A stretch of DNA of 64,000 nt from Begonia masoniana (lineage: Eukaryota; Streptophyta; Magnoliopsida; Cucurbitales; Begoniaceae). Shown piece by piece: positions 11,967 through 23,091 of the stretch. Both the position numbers and the translations under genes were made by a program. Positions within the stretch are counted from its first letter, which is position 1, and every line of letters begins with the position of its first letter. The notes under the pieces were generated by a model. The model did no database searches and had not been told where the DNA came from. It was given only the letters and a program-made list of their open reading frames with translations. Location of the stretch: positions 29,141,834 through 29,205,833 of the forward strand of contig CM039509.1 of the NCBI GenBank assembly GCA_022432975.1, read 5' to 3'.

Positions 11967-13189
11967 TGATATAGCCCTAACCTGCAAGAAAACGTTTAGA
12001 GCTTAGAGGGGATCGTTAGCTCCTCGGATTGGCAAGAAATGGCCGAGAAGAACACAAATTGCAAGATGAACTTGAAAGACCAAATGTGCTTAGATGAAAA
12101 CGAAACTTTATATGATGTTAGTGGAGTGAGTGAGGTGTGTGATAGTGGAAGGCGTGGTCCTGATTCATTGAGATGGAAAAGATATACAAAACTTGAAGAA
12201 ATCGGCCAATAGGTAATATTTTGAAGCCTTTGGCAAAAGTTGCTTCCAAGGAAGACAACTCGACTCTTGAACACGGTTTGGGGCCACTTCTTACTGTTTT
12301 CCACTCCCAAGGAGATAGAGAAGAAGATGGCTATATAACCCTTGCAAGCTACCAAGCAAGAAGGGAGTGGTGGGGGCGCAACCCCTCAGTTTTGTGCAAA
12401 CCGAGCAAACCTTGTTGGTTTCTTCAAACTCCTTCAACCATGGAAGGGAAATCCGTGCATGCTCCTTAAAATCAGTCCAAAAAAACTTACAATCACCAAT
12501 TACCATGCTTTTATAGACCTATGGATGGCTTGGATGTGATTCAAAAAGTGGTCTTCAAAATGGTGTAACCGTTGGATCTTGAAGATAGCTTGGATGGCCG
12601 AGATGAGTTTGGTTTTCTTGATCCAATGGTTGTGTGATAACCATGTCATCAATCCTTGGCCTTGTGTTGATTGGAGAACCTCTAAGAATCCCTCAAGTGG
12701 AAGCCCATGGTTTGGATAAAGGGTAGTGGTCCCCTCCACTCAAGGTTGGGCCAAAATGGATATCTTTTCCTTAAGGCCCATTCCTCCTCTTCCATGCACT
12801 CCATGCACTTGCTTTGAACCACTTCCATTCCATCATCTAACTTATCATTCATCTAACCCTAAATGCCTAATATGCATGCTTATAATAAAGTTTAACAAGA
12901 AGGCCAATGTTTGCCTCAAAATAAGTTTGAAATAAAAGGTTACAATTAAGGCTCGGGAAGACAAATTCCCATGTGAGCAAATTGGTCTGCTTGCTTGAAT
13001 TTCCAAGTGATTAAGTGTGTTGGTTGGTCCACATCCGTAGCTTTGGATTCCCACTTCAAGTCTCCCAAGGTGTTCTCCAAGCCTCCACACAATCCATTAC
13101 CTGCAAAAGAGACAAGACTGTAAGTGCATAAATTAGATAAATTATGACCTTGGGTTTGAGACCGTGTAATGGGCCTATGGGGCACATTA
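11967..13189 (-). repeat. E2 5' LTR (1,223 bp)
   Basis: Partner of 4560-5781. The outer end reads ATTA instead of ATCA by one change. It is followed by the TTGGG duplication at 13190-13194. An open frame from 13653 to 12946 runs out of E1 RT into this LTR and is a junction artefact. Confidence 0.92.
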
Positions 13190-13825
13190 TTGGGGCTATA
13201 CACCAAGATGTCATCAAAATAGACAACAACAAACTTCCCAAGGAGATCCTTAAGAACGTGGTGCATTAGCCTTATAAAAGTGCTCGGGGCGTTTGTAAGT
13301 TCGAATGGCATAACTAGCAACTCAAAAAATCCGTATTTAGTTTTGAAGGTGGTTTTCCATTCATCACCTTCTTTCATTCGTATCTGGTGATAACCACTCT
13401 TCAAGTCGACATTGGAAAAGATCGATACTCCACTTAATTCATCTAACATGTCTTCGAGTCTAGGGATCAGGTATCTATAATTAATAGTGATTTGATTTAT
13501 AGCCCGACTATCGGCACATGTCGTCATAGTGTCGTCTTTCTTGGGTACCAATAATGTAGGCACGACACAAGGACTCATCGATTCTCTAATGTATCCCCTT
13601 CCCAGTAACTTTTGGACTTTTTCTTGTAATTCTTTGGCCTCTTCAGGCCTCATCCTATAGACCGGTCAGTTAGGCAACATAGGTCCAGGTTGAAGGTCAA
13701 TTTGATGTTCTATTCCTCTAATTGGTGGTAAACCGGGTGGTAAATCCTCAGGAAAAACGTCTTGGTAAGATTTAAGCAAATGTTGGATCGGTAAGTGTAT
13801 ATCCCCAAGCTCCATAACGCGGTCT
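13190..13825 (-). pseudogene. E1 pol: RT amino half, cut by E2
   Basis: Reading down from 13825, this region encodes the end of the protease-RT linker (an LPPGLPP-type region with a frame break near 13670) and the RT fingers and palm: [39 protein letters not shown], then the catalytic YFDD box at 13210-13221. E2 lies ten or so bases beyond that box. Compared with E2 there are several radical substitutions (for example MTTCADSRA). The remainder of RT resumes at 4554. Confidence 0.87.
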
Positions 13826-14385
13826 CTAAATAACACAAGAATCAAGGTCTTTCCTTTTAGTGACAGCAGCCCTTAATTCTCGTTTAGATAAGAAAAGATT
13901 CTCCTTGATCTTCTCTTCCTTCCTCACTACATCGTCACGTGCTATTTGTTCAGGGGTCATAGGAAGCAATTTAATGGCCCTGCCACCAAATTTCAAACTG
14001 TAATTATTGAGGAATCCGTCATGTTGCACCTTACGATCATAAAGCCATGGTCTCCTTAATAGAAGATGACTCGCGTTCATAGGAACGACATCGCAAAGAG
14101 CCGTATCTTTTATATTTACCAATAGTGAAATTGAGGAACTTGCTTTGCCACCTTGGTGTCATCTCTATCGTCTAACCGTCTTAATTTATATGGCTTAGGG
14201 TGGCTAGTCGTTTCAAACCCAAGTTTGCTAACCATATCTTGGGAAGCTACGTTGACACAGCTTCCACCATTTATAATCATGGAGAAAATTTTATTATTTA
14301 CTGCACATCTACTTTGGAAAATATTTACACTTTGGCAATCCTCTTTCACATTCTTAGAAATGAGGGCTCTTCTTATAACCATCAA
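13826..14385 (-). pseudogene. E1 protease region (catalytic Asp replaced)
   Basis: Two overlapping frames (14385-14116 and 14122-13826) hold the aspartic-protease domain, split by a frameshift near 14119. The active-site segment reads MIINGGSCVNVASQD, with Asn where E2 has Asp (DGGS). The downstream part (LCDVVPMNASHLLLRRPW, then KLLPMTPEQIARDD) matches E2 closely. The substitution alone should abolish proteolysis. Confidence 0.82.
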
Positions 14386-14394
14386 AAGTGGTCC

Positions 14395-15710
14395 CTATTG
14401 AGCCAAACATTCATCTGAATCGTGCTCACTTTCTTCTTCTTCTACCTCTTCTTCTTCTTTATCGAGGTATTGACCTTCGTCATTTTCGCTTTCCCATTCT
14501 CCGGTCGATTCCTTAATAACCATCACTCGACGGTTAGAGCATTCATTCACGTAATGTCCTTTACCTAAACACTTGTAACATTTAATATCACGGGCTATTT
14601 GTCCTTGAGATTGTTTTGCTTGATTCTTATCCATTGGAGGGGGTTTGTTTTGGTTGAATAGTGCTTTAGGTGGCCAAGTACGGTTAATTGGTCTTTTCTC
14701 TTCATTCTTCCATGGAGGTTTAGGCTTATCTTGGTCCAAGTGTCTAGGTGGAAACTTGTTGGGGAAGTTGGTCTTTCTTTTTCTCTTAGGTTGTCGGTCC
14801 ACCGTAAGGGCTAGTTGAATGACCATGTCCATGGCCTCTAATTGTTGTACCTCAACTGCATCACCTATATCACGGTTCAAGCCACAGATAAATCTAGCGA
14901 TGAGTTTTCTTCAGGCTCATCAATAGCACATTGCATATTGAGAGTCTCAAATTTTGTAAGGTACTCATCGACCGTGAGGTTATTTTGCTTAAGATTGTGG
15001 AGTTAATGGAAGAGTTCATGTTTATAATGTCGGGGAACGAACCTCTTGTGCATTAATTCTTTCATGGAATTCTAGGTGGAGACGGGGTAACCTAATGTTC
15101 GCATTCTTTGGTTTTTAAGGTTTGACCACCATAATGCTGCGTGGCCCGTTAGTTCAAGAGACGCGAGTTGAATTTTAACTCGTTCGGAATAGTCGTGGCA
15201 CTCAAAAACTCTCTATACTTTATCAACCCAATCTAAGTATGTGTGCCCATCACATGTTGCATTGAAAGGGGGAATCGTCATCTTAACATTACAGAGATCG
15301 TCGTTATCTCTACGACGATTCGGGCGATATTCTTCATCATCTCCCGCCCAATCCTCATCCTTCGAATCGTAATAACGGGGTCTCATTCTTTGGCGCTCAG
15401 CCCATTCTTCTTCCTCTACGGGTGGTTGAAAAGGGGTTCGTCGTCTAGGACGTTCACGTATAATCCTAGAGGAGGTCTCTCGTGAAGGATCTCATTCATG
15501 GGATTCTCTTCGGGGATGGTTGGTCATAAGTTCTTTGACTTGTTGGGTAAGGGTGTTAACTAAGCCCGTTAAGGCCTCGATTTGACCTTGCATGCCACCT
15601 TGCATGCTAGTCTCACCCTCGTGACGTGCTTGTTTTGGAGGAGGAGTGTCCCTAACCCGATTTGGTTCTTGATGTTGTGTATCTCGTGTAAATCCACTTC
15701 TATTAGTCAT
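14395..15710 (-). pseudogene. E1 gag (frameshifted)
   Basis: The amino end is open from the ATG at 15710 to 15492 (an MQGQIEALTGLVNTLTQQVK segment that could form a short coiled coil). From about 15491 to 14881 gag motifs persist only in shifting frames. 14880-14395 is open again and holds the zinc knuckle CYKCLGKGHYVNECSNRR (about 14536-14580) and an acidic tail. The order parallels E2 gag but with more damage. The start is inferred by analogy with the E2 start. Confidence 0.8.
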
Positions 15711-16774
15711 GGTTAAGTGATAGGTTGATAAATTTCAAATTTTAAATTTTAATTCATTCTAAGTTGTTTCATCCTAAATTAGTGAGGTGCTTATCTCTTT
15801 AGTGTCTTAGGAAAATTTTAATTGCTAAAGATGTGTCATAGCTAAGACAATAAGAAAATAAGGATCATGCTCACACTTAATATTTAAAATTTGGAATTCA
15901 AATAAACAACTTAGATGTTCCAATCAACACTTAGCAAAACTAAACTTAGAAATGAAATTTCAATAAGTGCTTAGTTCCACAAATCCAACCAAATTCAACA
16001 AAGTAACCAATTTTAAGTTATGTTCAATAAAGATAATATTAATTCCAACTAAATAACTTCAAAAACAGCAAGTATTAAATTTAAAACACAAGTTTAATCA
16101 AAGTGAACATACTGAAATTTCAAGTTAAATAGAGCAGAATTTTCATAAGTGCAATAACACCAATATAGTTGATTTTAGCAAATGTTTTGTCACAAATTTA
16201 TAAGTTAACTTATTGTACTAAAATGCTAGCATAAAATAGATGCTTCATAAAAAAAATTAAAGTACCACAATCAACAATGATACCATAAAAACTGAGCTTA
16301 GATATACTAGAAAAACCGAGAATAATCTATCATGTAAAATCGGGTTTAACTAGTTACATTTGGTCGATTTTTATATGCACAATAAGACCAGATTTTATAT
16401 GAGTTAATGGCACAAATTTTAGATGTAACCCTTGGCTAAAACATAACAAAAATAGGATAGAAAAACCGAGGTTAGAACAAGCCAAATCCAAAGCCAAATA
16501 GATAAAAATCCGAGAAGCAAAACAAGTGTAAAACCGAGAGGAGATTAATCTTACCTTGGCCAATCTTGTCACAAGGCATACCCATTTTTCCACAATATCT
16601 TAAGCTATTAAATGACAAGGATAATGGCAGCAAGTATTAAGATAAGCATATTGCAAAAATAAGCACCAAATAGATTCAAATATTATGCTAGAAAATAAAG
16701 AGCGGTTTTCCCGGTATTGTGCCAATTTTTGACTAACGTCAAGGCACTAAAACGCATCGTTGGAAGCAGCTTGC
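15711..16774 (-). other. E1 untranslated leader
   Basis: About 1.06 kb, AT-rich, between gag and the primer site. No gene or structured repeat is seen. Confidence 0.65.
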
Positions 16775-16786
16775 GCTATGATACCA
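16775..16786 (-). promoter_or_regulatory. E1 primer-binding site
   Basis: The minus strand reads TGGTATCATAGC, 11 of 12 bases as in E2 (T for G at position 9), two bases inside the 5' LTR. Confidence 0.85.
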
Positions 16787-16788
16787 CT

Positions 16789-18290
16789 TGACACGGTGAC
16801 CCTTAGAAAAGGGGCCATGTAATACCCACAAAAATGACAACGGAGCTCGGGTGACAATTGATACACAAAGCCGAAATCAAAGAGAGAAAAATGGAGAATA
16901 AAATGCAAGTAACTAAAGGTGAAGGTGTGTGATGGGGTGGCCGAATATTATGTCCAATATGAAGGTATAATATATGTAAGAAAAATAGAAGAAGATGGAG
17001 GTTGGGTAGGGTGCAAACCGTGGAGAAGAGAATGAAGAAGATGAATAGAAAATTGCTAGAAATTAAATGGTGAAGTGGGTGAATGGTGAGGCCGAAATTA
17101 AAGAGTGATGAATGTGTGAAAATGTGATGGAAAAGATGAAAATGAAAATACCTTTGGCGGACCCGAGGAGCTATCTTACGTTTGAGCTCTCGGATGCACG
17201 TTTTCCCAAAGGAAAACGACCACCGTAGGCCTAGGTTTTCTTCCTCGAAGTTCTTACTCTCAAGAGATCAAGATGAGGGAAAATAAGAGCTAGCCTAGCA
17301 ACCTTAGAGCAAGAAGAGCAATGGAGGACCACTCCACTCAATAGAAATCGAGGAACACCAAAAGGTTCTTCTAACACGGAGTTAGGGAAATAGAAATTTC
17401 ATAAATGAGCCAAAGTTCCAATACATGAACAAATGCTATGCATTTATAGAATTCCTAGGGTGGATTAGGGTTTGGCAAGAGAATATGAACCATTGGTTGA
17501 AGAAATGATCAATGGCCGAGGAGAAGGAAGTCGTGCGCACGTGCACGCCAATCAGCAAACAGTCGCATGCCACCTCATCAATCCATGCGCTCCTCGCTGG
17601 CGAATCCGAGGGCGCCACCTCAGTATCCAGTGCAGCGATTCAGAGCGCACCAATCAGTGAAGGAGAGCGCTGCCGTGCGTGCTCATCTGATGGCCGAGAA
17701 GCTGCCCGCGCGCGCCATGATCCGTTACCCGATGCTGCCCACGCGCCTCTAGTTGTGCGATGGAGATGAATACTGAGCCAAAACTTGATCAATGGCTGAG
17801 ATTTGTCCAAGTCTTTGATCCTAGTTGCCACCAACATTTGTACCTACAATTTTATACCTTTAGTTGTGGGCTCTTCTTTGGACCAAGACTTTCTTTGGGC
17901 TCTATTTTGTTGATGCAATTTCCTTTGTTGAATTAATCTTCAACCCATAATCCACCAACATTCATCTAACCCTAACCACACAATCTAATGGATGATGCAA
18001 ATATATAATAATCCATACAAAAAGGCTAATGTATGCCGAATGAGTTTAAAAATTAAAATTACATATTTAGTGGCCCGGGAAGAAAAATTCCCATTGGGCT
18101 GCTTGAAGACTCCGTGCATAAGCTCCATTGTAGGCTATGCACGGACTTGTCCATATCCTCTGATGTCGGCTCCCATGTGAGATCCACAATGGGGTCATAA
18201 CCTACAAAAAGAGACAAATCATTAAAAAATTGATTAATTAAATTATGGGTCCTAGTAGGTGATCTTGTTATGGGCCTCCTAGGCTTGTCA
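16789..18290 (-). repeat. E1 5' LTR (1,502 bp)
   Basis: Partner of 1195-2503, with TGACACGG at the inner border and TTGTCA at the outer border, followed by CACC. It keeps about 230 bp (around 17745-17976) that the 3' LTR has lost. A related LTR fragment at 22198-23091 also keeps this part. A minus-strand TATAAAT lies at 17442-17448. Confidence 0.88.
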
Positions 18291-18374
18291 CACCTTACCT
18301 TATTGGACGGGGGGCTTTTTCTAGATACCTATATGACTTCTCCTTCTATTCTAAGAAACCAACCAAAGGGAAAT
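18291..18374. other. Right flank of E1, unassigned
   Basis: CACC plus 80 bp of non-LTR sequence. It should be contiguous with 1-1194 in the pre-insertion locus. No feature is seen. Confidence 0.5.
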
Positions 18375-18827
18375 TGTGACGACCCCCAACCCAACCGGGG
18401 TCAAAGAGCCTCACTCCGGACATTTAAAAACGTGGACTATTTTTTTGGAAACTTTTAAAACTTTACACAGAGAAAACCTTCTCTGGAGCTGAAGACTGGA
18501 AGATAAGTTAAAATCATATTACAGGAATAAATGGTAGAAGAAAACAAGAAGACATAAGGCAGAGAGAAATGAAAACAGATTCCGGGATTTTCACTAGGAC
18601 TTAACTTCGACTTTTTAAAACTCTTAAATCTGAAGGCGTGAAAACAGAAAATCATGAAACAGAAATGGACGACTGAAACTTGAAGGCAGAACAAACAACA
18701 GACATGCAGTGGAAGACTTAATAAAAATGGGAACAAAAACTAGAAGTCATGCCGTGGAAGACTTACTGTGGATGACAGAAGCCTTGAACATTTGAAATAA
18801 AAGGGCAGAAACAGTAGACAACAGAAG

Positions 18828-19007
18828 CCTGTGGACGTTTAAGATCGAAGGCAAAAACATAAGCCTGTGGACGTTTAAAGTCAAAGGCAAAAATAGAAGC
18901 CTGTGGATGTTTAAAATCAAAGGCAAAAACAGAAGCCTGTGGACGTTTAAAGTCAAAGGCAAAAACAAAAGCCTGTGGACGTTTAAAATCAAAGGCAGAG
19001 TCTGTGC
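18828..19007. repeat. 36-bp tandem repeat, 5 copies
   Basis: CCTGTGGACG-type unit starts fall at 18828, 18864, 18900, 18936 and 18972, exactly 36 bp apart. As 36 is a multiple of three, both strands give spurious repetitive reading frames. Confidence 0.9.
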
Positions 19008-19039
19008 ACAACTACAGAACTGGACTACTGTTTAAGGAA

Positions 19040-19335
19040 TAGCGTGGACGACTGTTTTAGAGAAACAGCGTGGACGACTGACTGTTCACAGGACAGAATG
19101 AACAACTCTTTTACAGAAGGCGTGGACGACTATTTTACCGAAGACGTGGACGACTATTTTAGAGAAACAACGTGGATGACTGTTCACAGAACAGAATGGA
19201 CAACTCTTTTACAGAAGGCGTGGATGACTTTCTTACAGAAGACGTGGACGACTGTTTTTAAAGGGCAGAATGGACGACTATTTTCAAAAGGCAGAATGGA
19301 CGACTATTTTCAAAGGGCAGAATGAACGACTATTT
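19040..19335. repeat. Degenerate GTGGACGACT tandem repeats
   Basis: About ten repeats of roughly 25-35 bp centred on GTGGACGACT followed by a TTTTA-type tract and AGAA or CAGAA. They share the GTGGA core with the 36-bp array just upstream. Confidence 0.75.
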
Positions 19336-19904
19336 TCTTTTAAAATTTAACACTTCACCGATTGATTGGTTACCTCTCTGTTTGATAACTTACTTCTTTT
19401 GACACAAAGAGCATCAAAACCCCAAACCCAATTCAAAACACTGTTTTAAAACATGCTTGAAAAACATGACAGAAGTTCAAGAAAAAAAACTGCATGGATA
19501 GCTCAGAAACTCGAGACAATCCATGCACAACCTAAAAGGAAAAGATTCCAAACAGTTCCAGAATATTTCAAAACATACATACAACTGTCAAACAGAGGTT
19601 TTAAATACATCAAAATTAGGTCTATACATCGTTCTCTTTTTTTTTGTAAAGAATAAAAATGTAACGACCCTAATACTGTACCCGTTTTTCCCGAATATAT
19701 TTTTCTTTTATCCTAATAACTTTAATTAAACTCTAGACGGAAACTAAACCGAAATCGAAACCAGAATCGAAATCGGAATTGAATTTGAACCTTGAAAGCA
19801 TTTAAAACAAAACGTTTAATAAATAATTAAAACTTAAAACATTAATTAAAACTTTAAAAATCAAATTGAAAAGAGGGAGGGCAGAATCGGAATTCTGCCC
19901 TCGA

Positions 19905-20260
19905 AAAGCAGCAGCGACCGGGCGCTGCCATTTGCAGCGCACGGGCGCTGCATCGCTGCTTGCTGCAGCGATCGATCTCTGCAGCAAGCAGAGATCGCTC
20001 GCTGCCTATGCTGCAGCAAGCAGCGATCGATCTCTGCAAATTGCAGAGATCGATCGCTGCACATGCTGCAGCAAGCAGCGATCGATCTCTACATTGCTGC
20101 AGAGATCGATCGCTGCACACTGCAGTGCAGCGATCTCCTATTTTCTCTTCTCTCTTCTGTTTTCTATTCTCTGCTTCACGATTTTACACAATTGCTCTCT
20201 GGATTCCAGAGAGCAAATCAACATAGCACACTCTCTGGAATCCGATTCCAGAGAGAAATC
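19905..20260. repeat. Cluster of long inverted repeats in LTR F1a
   Basis: GCAGCGATCGATCTCTGCAA (20020-20039) pairs perfectly with 20041-20060 around one base. A 16-bp arm at 20075-20090 pairs with 20101-20116. CTCTCTGGA and TCCAGAGAG (about 20193-20212) and a further CTCTGGAATC pair follow. Similar hairpins occupy the same place in 23905-26565 and 32694-34948. Confidence 0.85.
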
Positions 20261-20904
20261 CTCACACACTTAACATCATTTCACAACAATAACAACATTC
20301 GACCAACTTACAGCGGACTTTGCGAAATCCAACTGCGTGAATATATCTAAATATCGAGACTATCCGTAACCAACCTACAACATTTCAAAACTATCGAACA
20401 ATAGTCTTAAAACAAAACGTTTTAAACATCAAATATAAACCTATCAACTACTAGTACCAAACATCCTAAAACGTCTATACAATTCATCGGAACATCCCAA
20501 AAAGACCCTCAAAACTCTGTACATACTATCCCCACCGGTCGGTGAAGCCTCGACTGCGCCAGCGCACCACCGCAGCCATCCTCCGTCAACTGGACTATGC
20601 CTCAGGAGGAGGGACATCGTCCTCACCTGGTACCTCGAAGTCTATGTCACCTACACCATACATATACACTATGAGATAAAATCCCAGTAAGCTCTACGTA
20701 AATGCTATGCATGCTGTGCTATGAATTCATTAAACCATGCTTTATTTTATCTTTCTATGCAATGCTCTGTGGGTGCCACCGAGATCCTATCCCCCTAACC
20801 AGAGAGAGCTCATCCAGCGGGCGGACTACTCTTTCCAGCTAGAGGCGGGGGGTGCACGCTTACAACACGTACAGCCGTGCCTGAGCCCCACTTCGCGTGA
20901 CCTA

Positions 20905-21000
20905 TGCGCCTTTCGGCCTCTGCGCCTTTCGGCCTATGCGCCTTTCGGCCTCTGTGTCTTTCGGCCTATGTGCCTTTCGGCCTATGTGCCTTTCGGCCGT
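20905..21000. repeat. 16-bp tandem repeat (GCCTTTCGGCCTATGC type), about 6 copies
   Basis: Direct repeats of the core CCTTTCGGCC separated by CTNTGYG-type bases. The related LTR has about 5 copies at 25197-25278. Confidence 0.9.
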
Positions 21001-22146
21001 GCTATGCTTTACGTTATCTTTGAAAACTCTGTGCGGAAATTCATTTTCATGCTTTTCTTTAAAATCCAGTGAATGCGTGAACAGTTCTCTATCAGAAAGT
21101 AAACAAACAATAACAGGTACCATCAAAACTGTAAAAGCATAAACTATAAACTCCTAAAACCTAGCTACCCAAACCGATCAAAACTAACTACAGGCATCTC
21201 CAAAACTCCTCGAGACGACATACGATGTACGGTGTAGGCCAATCGGCCAAAGAAGTTCACGAGAACTTACCTCGTGTCCAAAGCAGCTCAAGCTCCGTCC
21301 ACGAGCACTGTTTACCTAAACAATTTACAACGTTTATCATTAAAACGAGTTTATCCTAAATTCTCGAATTTCTCAAATTCTAACATTTTTCCTAAATCGG
21401 TTTAACTTCGTCCAATAATGTTCAATACGTCCTTTATTTACTTAAACATAGCAGATCTATAGATCTCGGATCATAAATCTCGTTTTTATCGAAAACCTAA
21501 ACGAATGACCTAAAAGCATAACTCTACGAAAATCGAGTTTTTAACGCTCAATAACTATAGAGACATACCGAGAGTTGCGATTGAAGGAGAACGCGTGAAG
21601 AAAACGAAACGAACGGAGGTCGGATTAAGAAAAATGTCGCGCGGGCAGGGAGGGTCGTCGAGGGTTCTCTCTTCTCCGGAAATCGATTTCAGTAATGAAA
21701 TCGATTAAGGCATTTTGCCTTTAAGTAATAATAAGTTTATTAAATGCTAATTGACGATTTTGCCCTTCTTTAGTTTTTATATAGATTTCTTCTTTCGGTT
21801 TGATAATCGTCCAGTTATTCGACTTTTCCAAATTTCCATATTTTGCCAATAAGTCCAACTTATTATTTGGGATTTAACAGAACTGTCCGTTTGCAATTTG
21901 GACCTCGTTTACTATTTTTACTAAAACGTCATTTACATTACGATAAAGGTAATTACTCGGAATATAGCATTTAATCTCCGAAAATTCCCATAATTTCCTT
22001 AAAATTCCTATTAATCGTTAGGATCGTAATGACGCTTTCCAATTGCGAAACTGATTTGATTTGACATATTGACTAAACTGCCATTAAATAATGAAATAGT
22101 AATATAATATAATATATCCAAAAATCCGTACAAGCCGGATATTACA

Positions 22147-22197
22147 AGTTGTATAGAACTTGACATAACTATAGAAAAATACATCCACACAGGAATA
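22147..22197. other. Short unassigned spacer
   Basis: 51 bp between two LTR sequences; nothing recognised. Confidence 0.5.
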
Positions 22198-23091
22198 TGA
22201 CATGCCTCGGTTGGCATGTAAAAAGAAATTTAACAAATTCCTTGCATTATCTAGTTCCCCTATTTATTACGCGTTCTCTTTTGTAGGTACAATTATAGTA
22301 GACGAATGCATGTGGGGCACATGGAAGGAGTCACCACTAGGCCCATGGTAATTTGTTTTCCCGGCCCAATAATTGTGTAATTTTATTTTTGAACTTATTT
22401 GGCATACAGTCGCCTTTATTGTATGGATTTTATAATTGCATTGCATGCATTAGATTATGTGGTTAAGGTTAGATGTATGTTGGTGGATAATGGGTTGAAG
22501 AATTTCAATATTCAAGGAAAAGGCCTACAACAAATGGAGCCCAAAGAAGGACTTGGCCCAAGGAAGAGCCCACATTAAAAGGTAAGAAAATGCAGGTACA
22601 AATGTGGGTGGTCACTTGGATTGATGACTTGGCAAAAATCTCCACCATTAATTCATTTTGGCGCGGGCTCAACTAGGAGCGTTGGATCTGCACGTGCTGG
22701 AGCGCGCATCAGTGCGGGTAGCTGCGCCAGCTGGGCACGGGTAGCAGTTAACACAAATACAAGCACGAGCGCGCGTGCCAGATTGCCCCTCCACCATTGA
22801 TCCGCGCACACACAAGCTTCAACCATGGCCCTTGATTATTTTCTTGATCCAATGGCCCTCATTCAGTCTTGCCAAACCCTAATCCACCCTAGGACTCTAT
22901 AAATACATGGTATTGGTGAATGTACTAAAAACATTTGCCAATTTATAAAATATCCCTTTTTGATTCTTTGAGGTGGTTAGCCTTTGAGAGTTTCCTTGGT
23001 TCCTTGAACCAAATGGAGTAGTCCTCCATTGCTAGCCTAGCTTGGGTTGCTAGGTTAGCTCTTAACATTTCCCTCGCCTTCTGTAACGCCC
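22198..23091 (+). repeat. Plus-strand fragment of an E1-type LTR
   Basis: It starts TGACATGCC like E1 LTRs read on their coding strand and follows the E1 LTR order: CTCTTTTGTAGGT, CCCGGCCC, the AAAGAAGGACTTGG segment present in 16789-18290 but missing in 1195-2503, TATAAATA at 22898-22905, and CTCCATTGCTAG. It is cut at 23092 by another LTR start. This divergent third copy helps polarise indels between the two E1 LTRs. Confidence 0.75.

Larger units (their letters stand above)
4560..13189 (-). mobile_element. E2: nearly complete Ty3/Gypsy retrotransposon nested in E1
   Basis: E2 is an 8.63-kb minus-strand element with LTRs 4560-5781 and 11967-13189, TGAT...ATCA termini (right copy ATTA), a primer site complementary to initiator Met tRNA, a polypurine tract, one long gag-pol region and a perfect TTGGG duplication. 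By eye the LTRs differ at roughly 15 positions in 1,222 bp, so the insertion is fairly recent. Only two in-frame stops and one frameshift interrupt gag-pol. RT and integrase resemble those of E1 and of CRM/Galadriel-type chromoviruses. The reading frame runs across the polypurine tract into the 3' LTR, a trait reported for CRM elements; the lineage remains an inference. Confidence 0.93.
1195..18290 (-). mobile_element. E1: degenerate Ty3/Gypsy LTR retrotransposon with a nested insertion
   Basis: This is a complete but decayed LTR retrotransposon on the minus strand. It has two LTRs (1195-2503 and 16789-18290) with TGACA/TGTCA ends, a primer-binding site and polypurine tract against the inner LTR borders, and a CACC duplication outside. 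The gag, protease, RT, RNase H and integrase order is Ty3/Gypsy. Wording of the RT, integrase and gag blocks resembles the CRM/Galadriel branch of chromoviruses, a lineage call from memory of family motifs and therefore tentative. Its RT is interrupted by element E2 (4560-13189). Several stops and frameshifts make it non-functional, and the two LTRs differ by indels, so it is older than E2. Confidence 0.9.
18375..19659 (-). repeat. Old F-type LTR fragment with tandem repeats
   Basis: It starts TGTGACGACCCCC, the reverse of the GGTCGTTACA ends of the other long LTRs. A segment near 19490-19530 (CATGGATAGCTC) recurs at 37498-37512 in another F-type LTR. It contains a 36-bp array (18828-19007) and a degenerate ~30-bp array (19040-19335). 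It stops abruptly at the TGTAACG start of the next LTR. Confidence 0.6.
19660..22146 (-). repeat. F1a: long LTR (2.49 kb)
   Basis: It begins TGTAACGACCC and ends GGATATTACA. From about 20300 to 22146 it is closely similar to 24600-26565, whose polypurine tract and pol remnant set the orientation as minus. The flanking bases (AAAAA and AGTTG) do not match, so a simple solo LTR is not proven. The minus strand has TATATAAA at 21776-21783, about 370 bp from the LTR start, which would make most of this LTR transcribed leader. Confidence 0.8.

Noticed and set aside
12946..13653. 235-codon frame joining RT to an unrelated tail
   Set aside because: Chance fusion of E1 RT with the E2 LTR at the insertion point.
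18747..19011. Repetitive short proteins on the minus strand
   Set aside because: By-product of a 36-bp tandem repeat.
19660..22146. Solo LTR call
   Set aside because: The bases on either side do not form a target duplication, so only an LTR, not a proven solo LTR, is called.
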